Below the pieces are notes generated by a model that did not search any database, was not told the origin of the DNA, and saw only the letters and a program-made list of their open reading frames with translations. Shown here in pieces: positions 1 through 5,201 of a stretch of 6,491 nt of DNA. Each line of letters opens with the position of its first letter. Position 1 is the stretch's first letter. The position numbers and the translations under genes were made by a program. This DNA comes from Opitutia bacterium UBA4654. Lineage in GTDB: Bacteria; Verrucomicrobiota; Verrucomicrobiia; Opitutales; Intestinicryptomonadaceae. Location: the NCBI GenBank assembly GCA_002405555.1, contig DHMA01000213.1:1-6491 (forward strand), in the 5' to 3' direction.

Positions 1-37
1 TGTATTTTATACCTTTTTTCAGCAGTTTTTCGTCCAT
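1..37 (-). CDS. Start of an unidentified gene, cut by the left edge
   Basis: An ATG at 37-35 opens a reading frame that runs off the window. Only 12 codons are visible (MDEKLLKKGIKY), too few to assign a family. I call it a real gene because the upstream signals are good. There is an AGGGA Shine-Dalgarno site 7-8 nt before the ATG (plus-strand 43-48). A promoter-leader also lies ahead of it that nearly duplicates the one before the amidoligase gene. It lies downstream of the AIG2-type cyclotransferase on the same strand but has its own promoter, so it should be a separate transcription unit under the same control as the amidoligase operon. Its product is unknown. Confidence 0.6.
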   Translation of the reverse strand, partial: MDEKLLKKGIKY

Positions 38-42
38 ACTTT

Positions 43-95
43 TTCCCTATGTTTGACGGAACGCATACACGCTCTCCGCCGCCTTTATATCAAGT
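43..95 (-). promoter_or_regulatory. Promoter-leader element, copy A
   Basis: Read on the minus strand, this holds ACTTGA-TATAAA (an extended -10 with TG one base before the hexamer), an 8-nt spacer, AGAGCGTGTAT, six bases, then CGTCAAA and the AGGGAA Shine-Dalgarno site of the left-edge gene. The same blocks in the same order, with identical -10 to AGAGCG spacing, precede the amidoligase gene at 2076-2128. There is no convincing -35 hexamer at 16-18 nt, which fits an extended -10 promoter. The element begins only about 17 nt past the stop of the upstream cyclotransferase gene. Direct evidence is the two-copy sequence match; promoter function is inferred. Confidence 0.65.
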
Positions 96-111
96 CCAAC
101 AACAAACCTTT

Positions 112-483
112 TTAATAATTTTTAAGCAGCTTCGGTTTTCCCTCCGACGCTCTGCCGCCGTTCGCAAAATATACAAAGCAGTCCAAGGTTTCACCCGAAG
201 AGAGTTTGCATTTAGTGCTTTTGCGGGCGTAGAATTTCGGATGGCATTCGAATCTGTCGATTACCGCAAGCGCCGCGTCCGATACTCTGTAGATTTCCAC
301 GGGAATGCGGTGCCCGACTCCCGCTTCGTCGAAAAGATACGGCAGCATTCCGTCGGTCGTCAGCGGATATTTTTCCGCCGTCTTTCCCTCACCCAAAAAT
401 TCCGCAGAAAGCAATTCCATGATGAAGTGGTTTGTCTTTCCGCGTTTCAGCGTTCCGTAGACCGCTACGATGTTTTCAGACAT
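112..483 (-). CDS. AIG2/GGACT-type gamma-glutamylcyclotransferase-like protein
   Basis: A 123-aa protein of the gamma-glutamylcyclotransferase (AIG2-like) fold. Members release 5-oxoproline from gamma-glutamyl amines or from gamma-glutamyl-epsilon-lysine isopeptides. The nucleotide-free substrate loop signature VYGTLKRG is at residues 8-15. The expected catalytic acid is Glu79, in IDRFECHPKFYAR, which matches the D-x-x-E-x-x-P-x-x-Y-x-R pattern of the GGACT/AIG2 branch. The length is normal for a single-domain member, with no signal peptide or membrane segment, so it should be cytoplasmic. Its ATG overlaps the end of the preceding cyclotransferase gene by 8 nt (476-483), implying translational coupling, and an AAGG lies about 9 nt upstream. 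It is the last gene of the amidoligase operon. The substrate is unknown. By analogy with GGACT it could remove a gamma-glutamyl isopeptide made by the neighbouring ligase. Confidence 0.88.
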   Translation of the reverse strand: MSENIVAVYGTLKRGKTNHFIMELLSAEFLGEGKTAEKYPLTTDGMLPYLFDEAGVGHRIPVEIYRVSDAALAVIDRFECHPKFYARKSTKCKLSSGETLDCFVYFANGGRASEGKPKLLKNY

Positions 484-901
484 ATGCGAGCCTTTCCAGT
501 TGCGAAATATATTCCCTTCCGAGTTTGAAATACTCCGCGCCGCGGATTATCCGTTCGAGATAGCCCGCACGCGGAAGTCCCCTTTCGGAATCCGAACCGA
601 CATACACGAGGGCGTTCCTTCTTTTCCCGCCGAGCGACAGCGTTATCCGGCGCTTTACATACGCGCCCGAACGGACGCCCTCGAAACAGTCGAGAACCTC
701 CTCGTCGAGCCGCGATATTTTCCACAACACCCCGCTTACGGACGATTTTTCGGACTCGACGATTGTCGCAACCCCGCGCGAATTTATCGCGAACCTGTAT
801 CCCTTCAACGTCGCGCGCGCCACCGCCTTTGAAGTCGGACAGCGGAAACGCATCTGAACGGGATTCATGTTCGAGCCGTACGCGAAATATAGCCTATCCA
901 T
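476..901 (-). CDS. GGCT-type gamma-glutamylcyclotransferase-like protein
   Basis: A 141-aa cytoplasmic protein of the gamma-glutamylcyclotransferase superfamily, distinct from its neighbour at 112-483. Residues 4-12 read LYFAYGSNM, the YGSNM signature of the GGCT branch. Residues 71-82 contain DCFEGVRSGAY, closely matching the catalytic E-G-V-x-x-G-x-Y block. Glu74 is the predicted catalytic acid. I chose the ATG at 901 rather than the longer frame from 931, because a strong GGGAGG Shine-Dalgarno site sits 6 nt before it and the core motif starts three residues later. The start overlaps the stop of the 80-aa gene by 8 nt, and its own stop overlaps the next cyclotransferase by 8 nt. The family reaction is cyclisation of a gamma-glutamyl group to 5-oxoproline with amine release. 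The natural substrate here is not evident. Confidence 0.9.
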   Translation of the reverse strand: MDRLYFAYGSNMNPVQMRFRCPTSKAVARATLKGYRFAINSRGVATIVESEKSSVSGVLWKISRLDEEVLDCFEGVRSGAYVKRRITLSLGGKRRNALVYVGSDSERGLPRAGYLERIIRGAEYFKLGREYISQLERLAYV

Positions 902-1136
902 TCGACACCTCCCACAGGAACCCGAATTCAATCAGGTCTTCGACGAAGGCTTCGGGGGACTCGACCCTTACGGTTGCGTTGTTGTAGAATTTGCACCGTT
1001 GGGACATCTCCTTCATGAAGATTTCCTCCGACGACATCGGGTTGAACGAGGAGAACCTTAGAGCCCCGACGATTTCCTTCGGCGTGTTCCCCCTGACGGT
1101 TCCGCCGCCGAGCATTTCGTATTTTTTTGCGTCCAT
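894..1136 (-). CDS. Small protein of the amidoligase cassette, unknown function
   Basis: An 80-aa soluble protein that I cannot assign to a named family. It starts MDAKKYEMLGGGTVRG and has a Gly-rich turn at residues 10-16. A central segment follows (FSSFNPMSSEEIFMKEMSQR), then ESPEAFVEDLIEFGFLWEV near the C-terminus. The pattern suggests a small alpha/beta domain. There is no signal peptide, membrane span or recognisable catalytic triad. The ATG at 1136 has a clear AAGGGA Shine-Dalgarno site, 12 nt after the amidoligase stop, and its TAG overlaps the GGCT start, so it is firmly part of the operon. The position between ligase and cyclotransferases suggests an accessory factor, or possibly the acceptor or carrier being modified. 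That is inference only. Confidence 0.82.
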   Translation of the reverse strand: MDAKKYEMLGGGTVRGNTPKEIVGALRFSSFNPMSSEEIFMKEMSQRCKFYNNATVRVESPEAFVEDLIEFGFLWEVSNG

Positions 1137-1148
1137 TTTATTTCCCTT

Positions 1149-2069
1149 TTATGCGGCGAACTTCGCCGCGCGGTTGTTGTAGTAGTTTACAAGATCTGCA
1201 TCGAGGAACTTTTTAAGCTCCGTTTTGCGCCCCGTTTCGACGGTGTTGCGCCTGCTGAATTCGACGAATCTGGCGCAGAAAAGAATCCAGTTCCTGACCT
1301 TCTCGAATTCCACGCTCCCGCTGTGCTGTCGGAATTCCACCGTTTTGTGGCGCCAGTAGCTCTGGCTGTTCAGCTTGAAATACCTGCTGCCTCCCGTCAC
1401 GGCGCTTTCGAGCATCCGCAAATTCGCGGCGGATTCGATCTTGGCGTTCCAGCCGCAAACCCTCATCGAACGGCAATATTGGTTGTGCCTGCGGCTCGGC
1501 GGCATGAACGAGTCTATCGTCCGCTCCAAAGCCGCGTAGTTTTTGTAGAGGTTCTTCCAGACGCGTATGTCGGTCTTGAAGTCGTCCGTCCCCAAGTGGA
1601 CGTGCAGCCCGCAACACTTTCTTATCCGCGCCCCCGCGCTTACGAGCGCGTTGCAGACCTTTTCGAGTTCGTCCAGACCGCCGCGCCCTTTAAGCACGGG
1701 GCTTACAACCTCGAAACCGCCGTCCACCGAAGCGTCGGAGACGATTTTCCAATGCGTTCTCGTGTCGTGGTTGTAGCCCTCGATTTCGCATTCGACACCG
1801 GCGTTCCTTATCGCGCTGCGGATTTTGCTTTCGCTTTCGTGGATTATCTCCATCTCCACACCGAACGTCCTGTCGAACGAAAACGTCTCCGAGCGGAACT
1901 TTCTCGGGCGGGCGACTCCGTAGACCGAGGCGTATACGTTTTGCACGAAACCGTATCCTACGCCCATCGCTTCGGCGACCTGCTTGCGGGTCATTCCGAG
2001 TTGCAGAAGCATTTTGATTTTTGCCGTTTTCGTGCCGGTTTGTTCCAGAATATTCTGTATGTTTTCCAT
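1149..2069 (-). CDS. Amidoligase (GS-like COOH-NH2 ligase) with N-terminal HTH
   Basis: A 306-aa protein. Residues 69-74 (FGVEME), 107-124 (ending GGFEVVSP), 153-160 (CGLHVHLG) and 243-252 (TVEFRQHSGS) are the ordered signature blocks of the Amidoligase_2 family. This is a glutamine-synthetase-like fold predicted to use ATP to join a carboxylate to an amine. The Glu pair of FGVEME, the HVH and the EFRQH residues are the likely metal/ATP-binding positions, and all are intact. Residues about 14-52 (with LGMTRKQVAEAMGVGYGFVQNVY) look like a helix-turn-helix, an addition outside the catalytic domain. The ATG at 2069 has an AAGGGA Shine-Dalgarno site 7 nt upstream. It heads an operon with a small protein and two gamma-glutamylcyclotransferases, a known association for this family. 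Substrate is unknown; candidates include a virion protein, a host cell-wall peptide or a small metabolite. Confidence 0.9.
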   Translation of the reverse strand: MENIQNILEQTGTKTAKIKMLLQLGMTRKQVAEAMGVGYGFVQNVYASVYGVARPRKFRSETFSFDRTFGVEMEIIHESESKIRSAIRNAGVECEIEGYNHDTRTHWKIVSDASVDGGFEVVSPVLKGRGGLDELEKVCNALVSAGARIRKCCGLHVHLGTDDFKTDIRVWKNLYKNYAALERTIDSFMPPSRRHNQYCRSMRVCGWNAKIESAANLRMLESAVTGGSRYFKLNSQSYWRHKTVEFRQHSGSVEFEKVRNWILFCARFVEFSRRNTVETGRKTELKKFLDADLVNYYNNRAAKFAA

Positions 2070-2180
2070 GGCGTGTTCCCTTGTTTTTGACGCCCGTATA
2101 CACGCTCTATGTTCAGATTATAGCAAGTTATATATCAACTATTTGCGAAAATATATTTTTCAAAATTCCGACTATTATGC
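2070..2180. other. Divergent AT-rich intergenic region
   Basis: About 110 nt separate the minus-strand amidoligase operon from the plus-strand methyltransferase and head genes. If the methyltransferase starts at 2256 the gap is about 185 nt. The amidoligase promoter occupies the left part. The right part (2125-2180) is strongly AT-rich. It contains TATTAT at 2173-2178, which could be a -10 for the plus-strand genes, but there is no good -35 at 16-18 nt. I see no tRNA, attachment-site core or rho-independent terminator here. Confidence 0.5.
2076..2128 (-). promoter_or_regulatory. Promoter-leader element, copy B (amidoligase operon)
   Basis: On the minus strand, TG-C-TATAAT (hexamer at plus positions 2122-2117) is a consensus extended -10. 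It is followed after exactly 8 nt by AGAGCGTGTAT, then after five bases by CGTCAAA, then the AAGGGA Shine-Dalgarno site of the amidoligase. The order and the -10 spacing match copy A at 43-95; only one base is gained or lost between the AGAGCGTGTAT and CGTCAAA blocks. Transcription would begin in or next to AGAGCG, so the conserved block is either an operator over the start site or a 5'-leader RNA element. In this copy GCGTGT can pair with ACACGC just after the Shine-Dalgarno site, but copy A lacks that partner, so the hairpin is not conserved. Confidence 0.72.
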
Positions 2181-2235
2181 TTGACTAAATTCCGAAAAAA
2201 CGGATGCGCCGGAACGACGCGCACGCGGGCGGAAA

Positions 2236-2250
2236 TTGACAAGTTGTCAA
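2236..2250. promoter_or_regulatory. Perfect 15-bp palindrome, possible operator
   Basis: TTGACAA-G-TTGTCAA is a perfect 7-bp inverted repeat around one central base, 5 nt before the ATG at 2256. Odd-length palindromes of this size are typical of binding sites for dimeric repressors. The one-base centre rules out an RNA hairpin from these arms alone. If translation started at the upstream TTG (2181) the site would be inside the coding region. Confidence 0.4.
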
Positions 2251-2255
2251 AATGC

Positions 2256-3491
2256 ATGGAAGACAAAAAGGCAAAGGCTCTGGCAAACGGCGTCGAGGTG
2301 TGGTGTTCATTCGACGAACTCGTTCCCACGGAAAGGCTCGTCGAAAACCCGAAGAACCCGAACAAGCACCCCGAAGCGCAGGTAGAACTGCTCGCAAAAA
2401 ACATAAAATATTTCGGGTGGAGACACCCCGTTACGGTCTCGAAACGCAGCGGATTCATCGTGGCGGGACACGGCAGACTCGCCGCCGCGAAAAAGCTCGG
2501 CGCGGCAATCGTTCCCGTGGACTATCAGGATTTCAATTCGGACGCGGAGGAGACGGCCGTCCTTGTCGCCGACAACAGGCTTGCGGAACTGTCCGAAACG
2601 TCGGAGGATGATTTGAGGAAAATCCTCTCCGAGCTTGACGGAATACTCGATTTGGACCTTGCGGGATTTTCCGAAACGGAAGCCGAACAACTTCTGCGCG
2701 ACATCGGCTCCGAAGAGGTATCGGAGGAGGACGTTCCGAACGTTTCCGAAAATCCGCTGACGAACTTCGGCGACGTATTCGAATTCGGCGGGCACAGGCT
2801 TATGTGCGGTGATTCCACCGACCCCGAGCAGGTGAAAAAACTAATGGACGGAGTTGCCGCCGACATGGTTTTTACGGATCCGCCGTACAACGTGGACTAC
2901 GACGGCGGCGGACGCAAAATAGAAAACGATAACCTCGGAAACGCATTTCCCGAGTTCCTCGAAAAGGTCGTAAAAAACATCTTCGAATTTTCCGACGGCG
3001 CTATTTATATCTGCATGTCCAGTTCCGAAATCGGCACGTTGCAGTCGGCGTTCCGCAGGCTCGGCGGGCACTGGTCAACGTTCGTTATCTGGGCGAAGGA
3101 CACTTTCACGTTAGGTCGCTCCGACTACCACAGACAATACGAGCCGATTCTCTACGGTTGGCGGGAGGGAGGTCCGCACCATTTTTGCGGGGACCGTTCG
3201 CAGGGAGACGTCTGGGAATTTCCGAAGCCGAAGAAAAACGACGTACACCCGACTATGAAGCCCGTGGAATTGTGCGAGCGCGCGGTGTTGAATTCCTCGA
3301 AGCCCGACGGCGTTGTTCTCGACTTGTTCGGCGGCAGCGGATCGACGCTCGTCGCCTGTTCGCGGACGAAGCGCAGATGCCGCATGATGGAATTCGAGCC
3401 GAAATACTGCGACGTAATCCTGAAACGCTATCTTGCGCTTTATCCGGATTCGGAAATTTTGCGCAACGGTAGGAAATTTACAATCGGATGA
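2256..3491 (+). CDS. ParB-domain / beta-class DNA methyltransferase fusion
   Basis: A 411-aa two-domain protein. The N-terminal part (residues about 15-110) is a ParB/sulfiredoxin-like domain with the GHGR box at 71-74. The C-terminal part is an S-adenosylmethionine-dependent DNA amino-methyltransferase. Motif IV (TDPPYN) is at 207-212, motif X (HPTMKP) at 331-336 and motif I (FGGSGST) at 358-364. The catalytic-before-AdoMet-binding order defines the beta class, and DPPY favours N6-adenine. No partner endonuclease is visible, so it is likely an orphan phage methylase that protects or regulates phage DNA. The start is uncertain. TTG at 2181 would add 25 basic residues, but neither start has a clear Shine-Dalgarno site. 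I prefer ATG 2256 because TTGACAAG lies 20 nt upstream, as it does before two downstream genes. It opens the plus-strand head operon. Confidence 0.92.
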   Translation: MEDKKAKALANGVEVWCSFDELVPTERLVENPKNPNKHPEAQVELLAKNIKYFGWRHPVTVSKRSGFIVAGHGRLAAAKKLGAAIVPVDYQDFNSDAEETAVLVADNRLAELSETSEDDLRKILSELDGILDLDLAGFSETEAEQLLRDIGSEEVSEEDVPNVSENPLTNFGDVFEFGGHRLMCGDSTDPEQVKKLMDGVAADMVFTDPPYNVDYDGGGRKIENDNLGNAFPEFLEKVVKNIFEFSDGAIYICMSSSEIGTLQSAFRRLGGHWSTFVIWAKDTFTLGRSDYHRQYEPILYGWREGGPHHFCGDRSQGDVWEFPKPKKNDVHPTMKPVELCERAVLNSSKPDGVVLDLFGGSGSTLVACSRTKRRCRMMEFEPKYCDVILKRYLALYPDSEILRNGRKFTIG

Positions 3492-3495
3492 TTTT

Positions 3496-3747
3496 ATGGC
3501 GACGGACTACTCCATAGGATTTACGGAGGATGAGATACTGGAAATCCTCTCCGTCCAGAAGTCCGAACTGAAAAAGACATTGCAGTCGTTTTCGGATTCG
3601 GGAAGCTCGGCGACGAAACGCAGGCTAGACGAGATAAACTCGATAATCTCGGGCTGCCAGCTTGCGCTCCGAAAACTGAATCCGCAGAAATACGGCGGAA
3701 CGGGCCGCATACACAGTTCGGATTTGAGCGGGGGATTTCCGCTATGA
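3496..3747 (+). CDS. Putative gpW-like head-tail joining protein
   Basis: An 83-aa soluble, mostly helical protein. The helical segments run roughly from residues 9-30 (FTEDEILEILSVQKSELKK) and 38-61 (ending QLALRKLNP). The tail is Gly-rich and flexible (KYGGTG and onward). I cannot prove homology from sequence alone. However, a small helical protein directly before a lambda-family portal gene occupies the same slot as lambda gpW, which joins the packaged head to the tail connector. The ATG at 3496 is 4 nt after the methyltransferase stop. The longer in-frame start at 3433 would lie inside the methyltransferase and is unlikely. Its stop overlaps the portal start as ATGA, so the two are translationally coupled. 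An alternative is another small head-completion protein. Confidence 0.72.
   Translation: MATDYSIGFTEDEILEILSVQKSELKKTLQSFSDSGSSATKRRLDEINSIISGCQLALRKLNPQKYGGTGRIHSSDLSGGFPL
3727..3743 (+). promoter_or_regulatory. Hairpin enclosing the portal Shine-Dalgarno site
   Basis: AGCGG (3727-3731) can pair with CCGCT (3739-3743), which abuts the portal ATG, leaving the GGGATTT loop that carries most of the G-rich Shine-Dalgarno sequence. In an ATGA-coupled gene pair, a ribosome finishing the upstream gene would open such a stem. It is short (5 bp), so a functional role is only tentative. Confidence 0.3.
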
Positions 3748-5159
3748 ACATTCGCAGATTCCTAAGCGGAATATTCTACTCGATAGGCGACGCTTTCGAT
3801 TCGGCGAAAATATCGCCGAGGCGCGGAACTCCGCCCGGGGCGTACCCCACCGATGCGAAAAACGAACTTCCGTCGTATACCAGAAACGAGCTCGTCCGCC
3901 GCGCGAGATATTTGGAGAAAAATTCCGGACACATACGCGGAACCCTGCGCGACATGAAAGTCTACGGCATCGGCGACGGCATACGTCCAAACGCCAAGAG
4001 CCCGAATTCCGACTGGAACAGAAAGGCGGAGGAGTATTTCAGGAACTGGTCGCGCAGATGCGACATTACGAACAGGTTTTCGTTCAGGGAGGTTCAGGGA
4101 CTGGTCTCCCGCGCAATCGACGTGGACGGCGAAGTTTTCGTAGTCAAAACATACGACACCCGAAAACGCCCGAAAATCCAGATTCTGGAAACACACCGAC
4201 TCGTCGGGGAGTCGTCGGACGAAAACACGCAAAACGGCATAACCCTCGGGAAGTTCGGGGAGCCGCTCTTCTACAATTTCAAATGCGGGGATGCAACCCG
4301 CAGGATTCCCGCCCCTTCGGTTCTGCACATATTCGAGCCCGAGCGCGTTTCGTATGTCAGGGCGTTCCCCTGTATACAGCATTCGATACTAGACATCCTC
4401 GACAGGAACGAAATCCTCTCGCTCGAAAAGCACAAGGTAAAACTCATATCCGACATCGCGAGAATCATCACAAGCGAAAACACGAACATAGACGACGATT
4501 CGGATTTCAGCGTAAACGCGGGCGGCGGGGACATTCCCCAAACCAATCCCCGCGACATCGAAAGGAAATTCGGGGGAAAGAGTTTCAGGCTGAACCCCGG
4601 AGAGAAAATCGAGGCGTTCGAAAGTAACATTCCGTCGCCGACGTTTTCGGGGTTTCTTGCGGAACTGCAACGCAGCGGATCGCTCGGCGTCCTCCCGTAC
4701 GAATTCGCGGTGGATCCGTCCTCGGTGGGCGGCGCGGGCGTCCGACTCGTCCTCTCGAAGGCGCAGCGCTACATAGACGACAGGGGCAGAACCCTCGACG
4801 AGCGCCTGAACCATCCCCTCTGGATGTTCGTAATCGGACACGCGATAAACTGCGGCGAACTCGAAAACCAAATCGGCTGGCACAAAGCGGCGTGGACACA
4901 TCCCAAACGCGCCACGGTGGACGCGGGCCGCGAGGAACAGCAGCAGAGGCTGAACGTGGAGGCGGGCTTGAAAACTCTCGAAAACGCGTATTCGGAATTG
5001 GGGCTCGATTTCGAGGACGAAATGCAGACGCGCGCGGCCAATGCGCGCCACATAATGCGCCTTGCGGGAATTCCCGACGGCGAACCCATTCCGCTGTGGA
5101 TGCTCTACAAGCCACAGGGCTCGCAGGTCATAACGGTTGACTCGGCTCCGAATAGTTGA
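3744..5159 (+). CDS. Phage portal protein, lambda family
   Basis: A 471-aa portal protein, the dodecameric ring at the head vertex through which DNA is packaged and ejected and to which the tail connector binds. Family-like features occur in the expected order. The segment RRARYLEKNSGHIRGTLRD at 52-70 is followed by YGIGDGIRP. DVDGEVFVV is at 126-134. LGVLPYEFAVDPSSVGG at 314-330 corresponds to the usual LGxPYE...SS region. NQIGWHKAAWTHPKRATVD at 375-392 corresponds to the C-terminal W-x-x-P...DP-x-K block. Length is near that of lambda-type portals. ATG overlaps the upstream stop by 4 nt and follows a GGGGGA Shine-Dalgarno site. The gene sits between a gpW-position protein and the prohead protease, as in lambda B. 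The assignment is firm; packaging partners lie outside the window. Confidence 0.93.
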   Translation: MNIRRFLSGIFYSIGDAFDSAKISPRRGTPPGAYPTDAKNELPSYTRNELVRRARYLEKNSGHIRGTLRDMKVYGIGDGIRPNAKSPNSDWNRKAEEYFRNWSRRCDITNRFSFREVQGLVSRAIDVDGEVFVVKTYDTRKRPKIQILETHRLVGESSDENTQNGITLGKFGEPLFYNFKCGDATRRIPAPSVLHIFEPERVSYVRAFPCIQHSILDILDRNEILSLEKHKVKLISDIARIITSENTNIDDDSDFSVNAGGGDIPQTNPRDIERKFGGKSFRLNPGEKIEAFESNIPSPTFSGFLAELQRSGSLGVLPYEFAVDPSSVGGAGVRLVLSKAQRYIDDRGRTLDERLNHPLWMFVIGHAINCGELENQIGWHKAAWTHPKRATVDAGREEQQQRLNVEAGLKTLENAYSELGLDFEDEMQTRAANARHIMRLAGIPDGEPIPLWMLYKPQGSQVITVDSAPNS

Positions 5160-5175
5160 CGCGTGTCAACTATTC
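5150..5175 (+). repeat. 11-bp perfect inverted repeat over the portal stop codon
   Basis: GAATAGTTGAC and GTCAACTATTC are exact reverse complements separated by GCGT, giving an 11-bp stem with a tetranucleotide loop. The portal TGA lies in the 5' arm. No T-tract follows, so it is not a standard intrinsic terminator. It could be an RNA structure that tunes translation or mRNA stability between portal and protease, or a DNA-binding site. The inner TTGAC/GTCAA half-sites recall the palindrome at 2236-2250, with a 4-nt rather than 5-nt centre. Confidence 0.7.
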
Positions 5176-5201
5176 GGGATTTGACAAGCGGCGATATTTT
5201 A

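Noticed and set aside
1323..2090. 255-codon plus-strand open frame opposite the amidoligase gene
   Set aside because: It is antisense to a protein with all amidoligase motifs, has no Shine-Dalgarno site and shows no recognisable domain; long antisense frames are expected with this codon usage.
2256..3491. ParB partition protein as evidence for a plasmid-like prophage
   Set aside because: The ParB-like domain is fused to a methyltransferase and no ParA is nearby, so it does not indicate a partition system.
4389..5051. 220-codon minus-strand open frame inside the portal gene
   Set aside because: Arg/Val/Phe-rich shadow translation opposite a firm portal coding sequence, with no initiation signal.
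5150..5175. Inverted repeat as an intrinsic terminator for the portal transcript
   Set aside because: No run of T follows the stem, and the protease gene starts 26 nt later in the same operon.
5181..5200. TTGACA at 5181 as the -35 of an internal promoter
   Set aside because: The only -10-like sequence (TATTTT) is 8 nt away, far too close; the copies at 2236 and 6021 also lack a properly spaced -10.
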